A program made the translations under genes and the position numbers. Under the pieces are notes generated by a model. That model did no database searches, was not told the origin of the DNA, and saw nothing but the letters and a program-made list of their open reading frames with translations. Shown in pieces: positions 41,987-50,501 of a stretch of DNA of 64,000 nucleotides. This DNA is from Streptomyces tirandamycinicus (GTDB taxonomy: Bacteria; Actinomycetota; Actinomycetes; Streptomycetales; Streptomycetaceae). Every line of letters begins with the position of its first letter. Position 1 is the stretch's first letter. Location of the stretch: contig NZ_CP029188.1 in NCBI RefSeq assembly GCF_003097515.1, positions 4,165,001-4,229,000 of the forward strand. The letters run 5' to 3'.

Positions 41987-42219
41987 CCCGGGAGCCCAGC
42001 CGTTGAAGATGCAGTGTCTACCGCCCGTGTCGGCTTGCCAGGGCACGGGCGCCGCCCGAAGTGGATCATGGTCGGTCGCGAGCATGATGCCGGGATGGTT
42101 CATCGTGTCGTGCACGAGGTTGACTCTGTCGGGCATCTTGGAGTCGCCGAGGTCAGCTCCCCAGGGTGCGCCGGAGGGAGCCGGCCGAAGGGATCAGGCC
42201 GCGGGATCGGGCCGATGCG

Positions 42220-42705
42220 CTACGCGCTCAGCAGGCGCGCATGGCCGACCTGCCCCATGACCCAGTACAGGGTCTCCGGGCCGGTCGCCGGGATCATCGT
42301 CGTGTGGTGGCGTCCGCCGCCGGCGACGCCGACCTGGACGAAGCCGGTCGTCCGCCGCTCCTTCATCAGCAGGAAGAGCAGCCCCAGGAGGCAGAAGACG
42401 GAGAAGACCACCGCCAGCACGATGGCGTGCGTGGGGGTCTTCTCCTCGGTGCGGGACAGGTCCGTCACGTTCCACACCGCTCCCTTGAGGGGCAGCGTCC
42501 CGTTCGGGGTGACGACGGAGTCCTGGACGACGGTGATGTCGCCGATCATCAGCAGGGGGGCGCCCGGAAGGCCCGGCGCCCCCTGGCCGCCCAGCGGCGC
42601 GAGCGGTGCCGGGGCGAAGCCGTGCCCGTACTCGGCCGGGTCCGGCGGGTACGCCGGGCCCCACTGGTAGTCGCCGCCGTCCTGGTAGGGGTTCGGCTGG
42701 TTCAT
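42220..42705 (-). CDS. Single-span membrane protein of unknown function
   Basis: 161 residues. An N-terminal NPYQDGGDYQWGPAYPP Pro/Gly/Tyr tail precedes a small domain (MIGDITVVQDSVVTPNGTLPL, NVTDLSRTEEKTPTHA), one membrane helix (AIVLAVVFSVFCLLGLLFLLM) and a soluble end GFVQVGVAGGGRHHTTMIPA. As I recall, a similar protein lies just beyond sdhB in S. coelicolor, marking return to core order. ATG at 42705 has GGGGA upstream. Separate from the sdh operon by the terminator at 42782-42820. Confidence 0.75.
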   Translation of the reverse strand: MNQPNPYQDGGDYQWGPAYPPDPAEYGHGFAPAPLAPLGGQGAPGLPGAPLLMIGDITVVQDSVVTPNGTLPLKGAVWNVTDLSRTEEKTPTHAIVLAVVFSVFCLLGLLFLLMKERRTTGFVQVGVAGGGRHHTTMIPATGPETLYWVMGQVGHARLLSA

Positions 42706-42781
42706 CGGTCCCCGCTCTCGCATCGCTCTCGCATCACAGAAGCCGGCACGGCAGAAGCACGCGTGACGGAAGCACGGGCAA

Positions 42782-42820
42782 GGGCCCGTTTCCGTACTGC
42801 GAGCGTACAGAAACGGGCCC
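42782..42820 (-). terminator. Terminator of the sdh operon
   Basis: Arms GGGCCCGTTTCCGTAC (42782-42797) and GTACAGAAACGGGCCC (42805-42820) match at 15 of 16 positions around a TGCGAGC loop, 25 bases beyond the sdhB stop. Confidence 0.88.
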
Positions 42821-42844
42821 CTGACGGAGCGTCTGACTCCGCGC

Positions 42845-43606
42845 TCAGAAGCGGCGGGTGATCAGCGCGCGCTTGACCTCCTGGATGGCCTTGGTGACCT
42901 CGATGCCGCGCGGGCAGGCGTCCGTGCAGTTGAACGTCGTGCGGCAGCGCCACACGCCGTCCTTGTCGTTGAGGATCTCCAGGCGCTGCTCGCCCGCCTC
43001 GTCACGCGAGTCGAAGATGAAGCGGTGCGCGTTGACGATCGCCGCGGGGCCGAAGTACTGCCCGTCGTTCCAGAACACCGGGCAGGACGATGTGCACGCG
43101 GCGCACAGGATGCACTTGGTGGTGTCGTCGAACCGCTCGCGGTCCTCGGCCGACTGCAGCCGCTCGCGCGTCGGCTCGTTGCCGGTGGTGACCAGGAACG
43201 GCATGACGTCCCGGTACGCCTGGAAGAACGGCTCCATGTCCACGACCAGGTCCTTGAGGACCGTGAGGCCCTTTATGGCCTCGACCGTGATGGGCTTGTC
43301 AGGGTTGATGTCCTTGATCAGCGTCTTGCAGGCGAGCCTGTTCTTGCCGTTGATCCGCATCGCGTCGGAGCCGCAGATGCCGTGGGCGCAGGAGCGCCGG
43401 AAGGTCAGCGTGCCGTCGACGTCCCACTTGATCTTGTGGAGGCCGTCGAGCACGCGCTCCTTGGGATCGATCTCGATCTGGAAGTCCTGCCACTCGGCCT
43501 CGGCGGAGACCTCGGGGTCGAAGCGGCGGATCCGGAACGTGACCGTGATGTACGGCGAGGCGTCCTGCGCCTCGGCCTCGGGCTTGTCCAGTACGGGGGT
43601 GGCCAT
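42845..43606 (-). CDS. sdhB: Succinate dehydrogenase iron-sulfur subunit
   Basis: 253 residues. The [2Fe-2S] cysteines are in SCAHGICGSDAM and LAC; the [4Fe-4S] and [3Fe-4S] cysteines are in CILCAACTSSCP and CRTTFNCTDACPRGI. It relays electrons from SdhA flavin to the membrane quinone site. ATG overlaps the last base of the sdhA stop (TGATG), showing coupling. It is the last gene of sdhCDAB. Normal length. Confidence 0.97.
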   Translation of the reverse strand: MATPVLDKPEAEAQDASPYITVTFRIRRFDPEVSAEAEWQDFQIEIDPKERVLDGLHKIKWDVDGTLTFRRSCAHGICGSDAMRINGKNRLACKTLIKDINPDKPITVEAIKGLTVLKDLVVDMEPFFQAYRDVMPFLVTTGNEPTRERLQSAEDRERFDDTTKCILCAACTSSCPVFWNDGQYFGPAAIVNAHRFIFDSRDEAGEQRLEILNDKDGVWRCRTTFNCTDACPRGIEVTKAIQEVKRALITRRF

Positions 43607-45360
43607 CAGTACTTACGCTCCATCGGCTGGTAGCGGGTCTGGACGACGGGCTTGTAGTCGAGACGCACGGTCTCGGTGCCGTCGGCGCCGACCTCGCGGT
43701 ACGCCATGGTGTGGCGCATGAAGTTGACGTCGTCGCGGTTCGGGAAGTCCTCGCGGTAGTGACCGCCGCGCGACTCCTTGCGGGCCAGGGCGGAGACGGC
43801 CATGACCTCGGCCAGGTCGAGCAGGTTGCCCAGCTCGATGGCCTCCAGCAGGTCCGTGTTGAACCGCTTGCCCTTGTCCTGGACGGACACGCTCTTGTAG
43901 CGCTCGCGCAGCTCGGCGATCTTCTCGACGGCCGTCTTGATGGTCTGCTCCGTACGGAACACCATCACGTTGGCGTCCATCGTCTCCTGCAGCTCGCGGC
44001 GCAGCTCGGCGACCCGCTCGCCGCCGGTGGAGTGCCGCAGGCGCTCGACCTGCTCCTCGACCAGGACGGCCGGGTTCTCCGGCAGGTCGACCCATTCGGC
44101 GTCCGCCGCGTACTCGGCGGCGGCGATGCCGGCGCGCTTGCCGAAGACGTTGATGTCCAGGAGCGAGTTGGTGCCGAGGCGGTTGGCGCCGTGCACGGAT
44201 ACGCAGGCGACCTCGCCCGCGGCGTACAGGCCCGGCACCACGGTGGTGTTGTCCGCCAGGACCTCGCCCTCGACGTTGGTCGGGATGCCGCCCATGGCGT
44301 AGTGCGCGGTCGGCTGGATCGGGATGGGGTCCGTGTAGGGCTCGATGCCGAGGTAGGTACGCGCGAACTCGGTGATGTCCGGGAGCTTGGCGTCCAGCTG
44401 CTCCGGCGGGAGGTGCGTCAGGTCCAGGTAGACGTGGTCGCCCTCGGGACCGCAGCCGCGGCCCTCGCGGATCTCCGTGTAGATGGAGCGGGAGACGACG
44501 TCGCGGGAGGCGAGGTCCTTCATGACGGGCGCGTACTTCTCCATGAAGCGCTCGCCGTCCTTGTTGCGGAGGATGCCGCCCTCGCCGCGGGCGCCCTCGG
44601 TGAGGAGGATGCCCATGCGCCAGATGCCCGTCGGGTGGAACTGGAAGAACTCCATGTCCTCCAGCGGCAGGCCGCGCCGGTAGCAGGCCGCCTGGCCGTC
44701 GCCGGTGAGGGTGTGCGCGTTGGAGGTCACCTTGAAGAACTTGCCGGTGCCGCCGGAGGCGTAGATGACGGCCTTCGCCTGGAAGACGTGGATCTCGCCG
44801 GTGGCCAGCTCGTACGCGACCACACCGGCCGAGTGCTTGACCCCGTCGACCTCGGTGATCAGCTGGTCCAGGACGTAGAACTCGTTGAAGAACTCCACGC
44901 CCTCCTTGACGCAGTTCTGGTACAGCGTCTGGAGGATCATGTGCCCGGTGCGGTCCGCCGCGTAGCAGGACCGGCGGACCGGGGCCTCGCCGTGGTTGCG
45001 GGAGTGGCCGCCGAAGCGCCGCTGGTCGATGGTGCCCTGCGGCGTCCGGTTGAACGGCAGGCCCATCTTCTCCAGGTCCAGGACGGCGTCGATGGCCTCC
45101 TTCGCCAGGATCTCGGCGGCGTCCTGGTCGACCAGGTAGTCACCGCCCTTGACCGTGTCGAAGGTGTGCCACTCCCAGTTGTCCTCCTCCACGTTCGCCA
45201 GCGCGGCGGCCATACCGCCCTGCGCGGCGCCCGTGTGGGACCGGGTCGGGTAGAGCTTCGTCAGCACCGCGGTACGGCTGCGCTTCGTCGCCTCGATGGC
45301 GGCGCGCATGCCGGCGCCGCCGGCGCCGACGATGACGGTGTCGTACTTGTGAATCTTCAT
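43606..45360 (-). CDS. sdhA: Succinate dehydrogenase flavoprotein subunit
   Basis: 584 residues. GAGGAGMRAA binds FAD, His42 in TRSHTGAAQGG is the covalent flavin site, and RRFGGHSRNHGEAPVRRSC and HANRLGTNSLLDINVFGKRAG complete the active site for succinate oxidation to fumarate. It links the TCA cycle with the respiratory chain. ATG at 45360 lies 23 bases from the sdhD stop. The TCA partner mdh is 38 kb away. Confidence 0.97.
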   Translation of the reverse strand: MKIHKYDTVIVGAGGAGMRAAIEATKRSRTAVLTKLYPTRSHTGAAQGGMAAALANVEEDNWEWHTFDTVKGGDYLVDQDAAEILAKEAIDAVLDLEKMGLPFNRTPQGTIDQRRFGGHSRNHGEAPVRRSCYAADRTGHMILQTLYQNCVKEGVEFFNEFYVLDQLITEVDGVKHSAGVVAYELATGEIHVFQAKAVIYASGGTGKFFKVTSNAHTLTGDGQAACYRRGLPLEDMEFFQFHPTGIWRMGILLTEGARGEGGILRNKDGERFMEKYAPVMKDLASRDVVSRSIYTEIREGRGCGPEGDHVYLDLTHLPPEQLDAKLPDITEFARTYLGIEPYTDPIPIQPTAHYAMGGIPTNVEGEVLADNTTVVPGLYAAGEVACVSVHGANRLGTNSLLDINVFGKRAGIAAAEYAADAEWVDLPENPAVLVEEQVERLRHSTGGERVAELRRELQETMDANVMVFRTEQTIKTAVEKIAELRERYKSVSVQDKGKRFNTDLLEAIELGNLLDLAEVMAVSALARKESRGGHYREDFPNRDDVNFMRHTMAYREVGADGTETVRLDYKPVVQTRYQPMERKY

Positions 45361-45383
45361 GGTGTGGAACCTCAGCCCCGTGC

Positions 45384-45857
45384 CTAGCGGATGTTCGGGT
45401 CGAAGGTGAAGATCACCAGCGTGCCCAGAAGGATGGTGAACACCGTGGCGGTGTACAGCAGGCCCTTGAGCCACAGGCGCGTGTTCGGCCGCTCGGCGTA
45501 GTCGTTGATGACGGTACGCAGGCCGTTGGCGCCGTGCAGCATCGCCAGCCACAGCATCAGCAGGTCCCAGGTCTGCCAGAACGGCGAAGCCCAGCGGCCC
45601 GCGACGAACGCGAAGCCGATCTTGGAGACGCCGCCGTCCAGGACGAGCTGGATCAGCAGGTGGCCGATGACCAGCACGACGAGGACCACGCCCGAGAGGC
45701 GCATGAAGAGCCATGCGGCCATCTCGAAGTTGCCGCGGGTCGACCGGGGGGTCCGGCCGGTCCGCTTGCGCGGGGGCTCGATGTACGGCGCGGGGTTGTC
45801 GGGGCCGTAGGCGGCGCCTTCGACGGCGCCGATCGCGGAAGGGGTCTCAGCGGACAT
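45384..45857 (-). CDS. sdhD: Succinate dehydrogenase membrane anchor (hydrophobic subunit)
   Basis: 157 residues. A 45-residue soluble N-terminus precedes three helices (WLFMRLSGVVLVVLVIGHLL, FWQTWDLLMLWLAMLHGANG and YTATVFTILLGTLVIFTF). Histidines in the first and second helices (GHLL, LHGANGLR) are candidate haem ligands. The MRLSG and LHGANGLRTVI blocks are typical of actinobacterial SdhD. It ends 23 bases before sdhA and starts 8 bases after sdhC. Confidence 0.93.
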   Translation of the reverse strand: MSAETPSAIGAVEGAAYGPDNPAPYIEPPRKRTGRTPRSTRGNFEMAAWLFMRLSGVVLVVLVIGHLLIQLVLDGGVSKIGFAFVAGRWASPFWQTWDLLMLWLAMLHGANGLRTVINDYAERPNTRLWLKGLLYTATVFTILLGTLVIFTFDPNIR

Positions 45858-45865
45858 GTCTGGCG

Positions 45866-46246
45866 TCAGCTCCCGAACAGTTCACGTGCGGCGTGGCCGA
45901 GCACCGGGTAGACGGCGCCGGCCATCAGGACGACCCAGATGCCCATGACGGTCCAGAGCATCTGCTTCTGGTAGCGGGGGCCCTTGGACCAGAAGTCCAC
46001 GGCGATGACGCGAAGGCCGTTCAGCGCGTGGAAGAGGATGGCGGCCACCAGGCCGTACTCCAGCAGCGCGACGATCGGCGTCTTGTACGTCGCGACGACC
46101 TCGTCATAGGCCTCGGGGGAGACACGGACGAGAGCCGTGTCCAGCACGTGTACGAACAGGAAGAAGAAGATGAGGACGCCGGTGACTCGGTGAGCCACCC
46201 AGGACCACATACCTTCCCGGCCGCGGTACAGCGTTCCAGCCGGCAC
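45866..46246 (-). CDS. sdhC: Succinate dehydrogenase cytochrome b556 subunit
   Basis: 126 residues with three helices. WSWVAHRVTGVLIFFFLFVHVLD contains the conserved HRxTG quinone-site segment and the haem ligand His of FVHVLD; the FHALNGLRVIAVD block follows. The start is GTG at 46246 with GGAGGG 8 bases upstream. It is the first gene of the operon; its promoter should be in 46260-46400, where TACGAT (complement of 46352-46357) is a possible -10. Confidence 0.93.
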   Translation of the reverse strand: MPAGTLYRGREGMWSWVAHRVTGVLIFFFLFVHVLDTALVRVSPEAYDEVVATYKTPIVALLEYGLVAAILFHALNGLRVIAVDFWSKGPRYQKQMLWTVMGIWVVLMAGAVYPVLGHAARELFGS

Positions 46247-46439
46247 GGAAAAACCCTCCGGGAGCGGGGATTGGAGCCGGCCGCCAGCGTCCTTCCAAGG
46301 TGACAGCTCTGTCGGTCTGGCCCGGCCGGGTACGGTCCACCGGCCCTCGCCATCGTAGCGACGACTTGTCGGTTCCCTCGCGCGGGGTCCACCGGTGTGA
46401 TCAAACAGGCACGGACGGGCTATCGGGGCGGCTGCCGGG

Positions 46440-46531
46440 CCGGTCGCCGAACCGGTCGTGGCGGTGGCTGCCGCGGTGGCCGGATCGCGGTCTCCTGGGC
46501 GGCCGGATCGGGGGTCTTCGGGGTGGCCGGA
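46440..46531. repeat. GGTGGCCGGATCRGGG imperfect repeats
   Basis: The stretch TGGGCGGCCGGATCGGGGGTC and variants recur three to four times between the sdh promoter region and the OHCU decarboxylase stop. Non-coding tail. Confidence 0.55.
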
Positions 46532-47080
46532 TCAGGGGCCTCCTGGGCGGCCGGCCACCACGTGCGCCAGCCGGGCCCGGGCCAGCCGGCGCAGTTCCTC
46601 GGCGGCGACCACCCGCTCCTCGTCCGGGTCGTTGGCGAGCCGCGAGCGGATTCCGGCGAGCACCTGGTCGGGATGTTCGTCGGAGTGGAAGCCGTCCAGG
46701 CAGATCACGAAGGCGTGGCCGAAGCTCGCCTCGTAGGCGGCGTGGGCGGCGCGCAGGGCGGTGTGGGCGGCCGCCGGGGCGGTGGGGTGCAGCCCGGAGG
46801 ACGATTCGGCGGCGAGCGCCTCGTCCAGGTCGGCGGTGGACAGGTCGTAGCCGGCCTCGTCCGCGGCGGCGAGGAGCGAGCCGAGGTCGGGGTAGGGGCG
46901 GTGGGCGGCGACTCGCCGGGCCCAGCGGCGGCTGCCGCAGCAGGAGAGGAGGGCCGCGGTCGCGGCGGAGTGGGCCGCGGTGTTGAACCGCTCCAGGCCG
47001 GGCAGGTGCGCACCGGCGGCCGTACGGGGGCCGTGCGCGGATGCCGGGGAGGCCGGCCCGGCGGGGGCGGGGATCCGCAC
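46532..47080 (-). CDS. 2-oxo-4-hydroxy-4-carboxy-5-ureidoimidazoline decarboxylase
   Basis: 182 residues. OHCU decarboxylase makes (S)-allantoin at the end of uricase action in purine breakdown. Family features: RFNTAAHSAATAALLSCCGSRRWA at the N-terminus, ALLAAADEAGYDLS, and the C-terminal YEASFGHAFVICLDG, where FGHxFVI is diagnostic. The HPRIG active-site loop is not obvious (AAESSSGLHP instead), which is a point to check. The GTG start at 47080 is uncertain. The stop is followed by the repeats up to sdhC. No other urate genes are adjacent. Confidence 0.82.
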   Translation of the reverse strand: MRIPAPAGPASPASAHGPRTAAGAHLPGLERFNTAAHSAATAALLSCCGSRRWARRVAAHRPYPDLGSLLAAADEAGYDLSTADLDEALAAESSSGLHPTAPAAAHTALRAAHAAYEASFGHAFVICLDGFHSDEHPDQVLAGIRSRLANDPDEERVVAAEELRRLARARLAHVVAGRPGGP

Positions 47081-47364
47081 CGCCGGAGGAATCGTGGGCG
47101 GTCGCTGGGGGAGGCCGGTGTGCGATTCGCGGGACAGCGTGGACTCCGGGGCGACTGGGAGGCGACAGGGGGCGAGTGGGGGGGCGACGGGGAAGCGTGA
47201 GCTGGTTGAGCTGCAACGCTATCGAGGCGCGCCACGGGGTGGCCGAAGGGTGCGCGAATTTCACCCGAACGGGAGAGTTTGAGCGTGCACGGTGGACGGA
47301 TGCACGGAAATGAACCGGTAAGCCGGCGTTTGTCATACTTCTCCGAGAAGAGGAGGTTCTTTCT

Positions 47365-48966
47365 GTGATGTGGCAGTCCGGGCGAATGCGGCGCGTGGCC
47401 CCCGCCGTCGCGGCCGCCGTGGCCCTGTCGGCGGCCGCCGCCTGCTCGGCCGGCGGGTCCGGCGGCGCGGAGGCCCGGGGGACCGGCGCCGCCACGGCCC
47501 CTTCCCCGGCGGCTACCCCGTCCCCGAAGCCCTCGTACCCCCTCTCCGGCGCGCCCCGGACCATCCCCTCCGTCAGGGACCACGAGGCCGCCCGCGGACC
47601 GGGCTGGCGCCCGGCGGCGGGCAGTGCCGTCGTCGTCGCCAAGGGGAGCGAGGCGCTCGCCGACGAGGGCCGGCTGCTGGCCGGGGAGCTGAAGACCGGC
47701 TTCCGCAACAGCGGGCCGGTGAAGGCCGGCGACGTCGAACTGTCGCTCGACCCGGCGGGCGGCGGCGGGTCCGAGTCGTACACCCTCACCACGCGCGGCA
47801 ACCGCGTCCGGATCACCGGGCCCGACGAGGCGGGGGTCTTCTACGGCACCCGCACCCTGAAGCAGGCCGTGCGCTCCGGCGGCGCCATGCCCGAGGGCGT
47901 TGTCCGCGACCGTCCCGACCGGCCGCAGCGCGGCCTGAACGTCGACATCGCGCGCAAGCACTTCACCGCCGGCTGGATCGAGGCGCGGCTGCGCGAGATG
48001 GCCGACCTCAAGCTCAACACGCTGGGACTGCACTTCTCCGACGACCAGGGGTTCCGGATCGCCTCCGACACCCACCCCGAGGTCGTCTCCCGGGACCACC
48101 TCGGCAAGGCCGAGGTGCGCCGGATCCTCGCCCTCGCCCGGAGCCTGCACATCACCGTCGTCCCCGAGATCGACTCGCCCGGGCACCTCGGCGCGGTCCT
48201 GCGGGCGCACCCCGGGCTCCAGCTGCGCGACACCCGGGGCGTGCCCCGGCAGGGCGCCATCGACATCTCCCGGCCGGAGTCCGCGCGGATCGTCGACGAC
48301 CTGCTGCGCGAGTACGCCCGGCTGTTCCCCGGCCGCTGGTTCCACGTCGGCGCCGACGAGTACCAGGCGCTGACCGTGCGCGACCCGCAGGCCTCCTACC
48401 CGCAGCTGGCCCGGGCGGCCGTGGAGAGGTACGGGCCGAACGCCACCGTGCACGACCTGGCGACCGGCTGGCTGAACGACCGGGCCTCCGTGGTGCGCGC
48501 CGCGCAGAAGCAGCCCAAGGCGTGGAACGACGGCTTCTTCCGCGGCGGCGCGGTCTCGCCCGACAAGGACATCGAGGTCGAGTACTGGACGGGCAAGGAG
48601 ATCGGCGCCCGGCCCCCGGCCGAGTACCTGGCCGAAGGCCGCAAGGTCGTCAACCTCAACGACGAGTACCTCTACTACGTGCTCGGCGAGCCCAACGAGT
48701 TCACCTACCCGACGGGCCGGCGCATCTACGAGGAGTGGACGCCGCTCGTGCTGCGGGGCACGGCCCCGGTGCCCGCGCGCTACTCGGACCAGATCCTCGG
48801 CGGCCGCCTCGCCGTCTGGGGCGACCGCGCCCAGGCGCAGACCCAGGACCAGGTGGCGGCGGGCATCCGGATGCCGCTGCGCGCGCTGTCCCAGAAGCTG
48901 TGGACCCCGGGCCGGCCCGCGCTCAGCTGGGCGCAGTTCAACGCGCTGGCGGACAGTCTCGGCTGA
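47365..48966 (+). CDS. Family 20 beta-N-acetylhexosaminidase, lipoprotein
   Basis: 533 residues. A signal peptide ends at the lipobox AAAC (Cys near 27), so the enzyme is probably lipid-anchored outside. A Pro/Ser/Ala linker runs to about 75, then a GH20b-type domain (to about 185) and the GH20 barrel. Catalytic Asp331-Glu332 are in HVGADEY; RGLNVDIARKHF, HFSDDQGFRI and PEIDSPGHLG also belong to the family. It removes terminal GlcNAc from chitin or peptidoglycan fragments. GTG at 47365 lies 8 bases after AGGAGG; ATG at 47368 is the alternative. Confidence 0.92.
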   Translation: MMWQSGRMRRVAPAVAAAVALSAAAACSAGGSGGAEARGTGAATAPSPAATPSPKPSYPLSGAPRTIPSVRDHEAARGPGWRPAAGSAVVVAKGSEALADEGRLLAGELKTGFRNSGPVKAGDVELSLDPAGGGGSESYTLTTRGNRVRITGPDEAGVFYGTRTLKQAVRSGGAMPEGVVRDRPDRPQRGLNVDIARKHFTAGWIEARLREMADLKLNTLGLHFSDDQGFRIASDTHPEVVSRDHLGKAEVRRILALARSLHITVVPEIDSPGHLGAVLRAHPGLQLRDTRGVPRQGAIDISRPESARIVDDLLREYARLFPGRWFHVGADEYQALTVRDPQASYPQLARAAVERYGPNATVHDLATGWLNDRASVVRAAQKQPKAWNDGFFRGGAVSPDKDIEVEYWTGKEIGARPPAEYLAEGRKVVNLNDEYLYYVLGEPNEFTYPTGRRIYEEWTPLVLRGTAPVPARYSDQILGGRLAVWGDRAQAQTQDQVAAGIRMPLRALSQKLWTPGRPALSWAQFNALADSLG

Positions 48967-49082
48967 AGGCTAGGGTCCGGGGGCGACCGTTCTCGTACGG
49001 TTGTTCGGTGCGCTGCCCCGGGGAGGGGGCGCGCGAAGAGTCCGTGACCTGTGGGGGGATCCCTTTGACACCGCATACACCC

Positions 49083-49802
49083 ATGCCTGCGCCCGTGCCT
49101 GCGCCCGTGCCTGCGCCCGTGCCGCCGTCGCACGGACCCGGCCGGGTACTCCGCTCGCCCGTCGGGCTCTCGTACGCCGTCATCGCGCTGTTCGGCGTCG
49201 TGATCGTCGCCGATCTCCTGATCGTCGCGGCCTCGGTCAACATGCGGTCGTTCCTCAGCGGCGCCGCCTCGGGGACGGCCGGCTTCGACGAGGACGCGGC
49301 GAACCGCGCCGACTACGCGATGGCCGGAACGGGCGTGCTGTACGTCGCCGTACTGCTGGCGGTGGGCACGCTCTTCATCATCTGGTTCCACCGGGCCCGG
49401 CAGAACGCGGAGGTCTTCGCGCCCGACACCCAGCGCCGGACCCCGGGCTGGGCGATCGGCGCGTGGTTCATCCCGATCGCCAACCTGTGGATCCCGCGGG
49501 GCATCGCCGCCGACGTGCTGCGGGCCAGCAACCCCGACCCGTACGACGGCAAGCCGGTGGGGCGCGGCCTCCTCAACGCCTGGTGGGGCGCCTGGGTCTG
49601 GGCGGTGGTCTTCGACCGGTACGCGAGCAGGGTGTACGAGAGGGCCCAGGGCGCCGACGCCGTCCACGACGCGACGGCGCTGCTGATCGCCGGCGCCGGG
49701 TTCGACGTGCTCGCCGCGGTGCTCGCCGTCCTGTTCGTGCGCAGGCTGACGTCCCTGCAGCACGCCAAGGCCCTCGCGCTCCGGGCCGTGCCGTCGGTCT
49801 GA
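49083..49802 (+). CDS. DUF4328 membrane protein
   Basis: 239 residues. A PAPVPAPVPAPVPP tail is followed by four helices. WFHRARQNAEVFAPD, RRTPGWAIGAWFIPIANLWIP and ADVLRASNP are the recognisable DUF4328 blocks. The start is uncertain: ATG at 49083 lacks a ribosome site, while TTG at 49065 has GGGGGG 6 bases upstream and GTG at 49044 is also in frame. Function is unknown. Confidence 0.82.
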   Translation: MPAPVPAPVPAPVPPSHGPGRVLRSPVGLSYAVIALFGVVIVADLLIVAASVNMRSFLSGAASGTAGFDEDAANRADYAMAGTGVLYVAVLLAVGTLFIIWFHRARQNAEVFAPDTQRRTPGWAIGAWFIPIANLWIPRGIAADVLRASNPDPYDGKPVGRGLLNAWWGAWVWAVVFDRYASRVYERAQGADAVHDATALLIAGAGFDVLAAVLAVLFVRRLTSLQHAKALALRAVPSV

Positions 49803-49844
49803 CGGCGGGGCGGATCGGCCCTGCCCGTACGGTTTTCGGCCGCG

Positions 49845-49872
49845 GGTGTGACGATTTTCGGCCACTCGGCGC
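49845..49872 (+). promoter_or_regulatory. Putative promoter motif GGTGTGACG-TTTT-GGC-CGGCGC
   Basis: This 28-base stretch, 40-68 bases upstream of the next gene, shares 22 of 28 bases with 57143-57170. Position and conservation suggest a promoter or regulator site; the sigma factor is unknown. Confidence 0.5.
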
Positions 49873-49912
49873 TGTATGTGACGTACGCGAACGCACGGTC
49901 GGGGAGGCGTCG

Positions 49913-50431
49913 ATGGGCCTGGTGCAACTGATCGCGGAGGCCGACGGGCGGAGCCTCGCCGCGAGCGGTCTCGCGTGCCTGGACCGCTGCCAACCGCTGC
50001 TCGACGAAGAGCCCGACGTGCTGCGCCCGCTGTGGGCGGGCATCGCCGAGGGCGAGGAGGGCTGGGCCGGGCAGCTGGCCGCCGCGCGGGCGGCACTGGA
50101 CGAGGCGCCCGTCGACGGTACGTCCAGCGACGCCTGGGCCCCGGTGCGGAAGATGATCGCCGCCGCTCCCTCGGAGTGGGCCGCCGGCCCGCTCGGCGAG
50201 TGGGCGGCGGCCTGCTCCGACCTGGCGCTCGAACTGCACCGGGAACTCGACCCGGCCGGTGGCGCCTGCGGTCCGCTCCTCGCCGGCGAGGAGCGCCGCC
50301 AGATCCAGATCCTCGAACTCCTCGCCGGCAACCCGGACGGCGCCGCACTGCGCCGCGCCCTGGACCTGTCGACCGAGGGCCGTCGTGTGCTGCGCGCGGC
50401 CCTGTCCCGGCGGGCGCGGGGCGGCGGCTGA
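49913..50431 (+). CDS. Conserved hypothetical protein, helical
   Basis: 172 residues with no signal peptide, membrane helix or recognised domain. The composition (Ala, Leu, Glu, Trp-rich, LGEWAAACSDLALELHREL) suggests an all-helical soluble protein. The last 50 residues (AGEERRQIQILELLAGNPDG to the basic end) look like a helix-turn-helix-sized unit but are not assigned. GGGAGG precedes ATG at 49913, and the conserved motif at 49845 suggests its own promoter. Codon use matches its neighbours, so it is probably a real gene. Confidence 0.7.
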   Translation: MGLVQLIAEADGRSLAASGLACLDRCQPLLDEEPDVLRPLWAGIAEGEEGWAGQLAAARAALDEAPVDGTSSDAWAPVRKMIAAAPSEWAAGPLGEWAAACSDLALELHRELDPAGGACGPLLAGEERRQIQILELLAGNPDGAALRRALDLSTEGRRVLRAALSRRARGGG

Positions 50432-50501
50432 CCCGTCCCGGGGGTGCGTCCGGGCGGGCGAGGCGGCCCGGGCCGGCCCCGTCCCGGAGTGCGCGGCCCG
50501 G

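Noticed and set aside
41921..42136. Small minus-strand frame (starts MPDRVNLVHDTMNHPG) after the SpoIIE-type gene
   Set aside because: No ribosome site or recognised family, and it overlaps the terminator. It could be a decayed gene fragment but I cannot support it.
37572..42219. Integrative element with att repeats
   Set aside because: No integrase, no tRNA and no matching direct repeats at the two edges could be found by eye.
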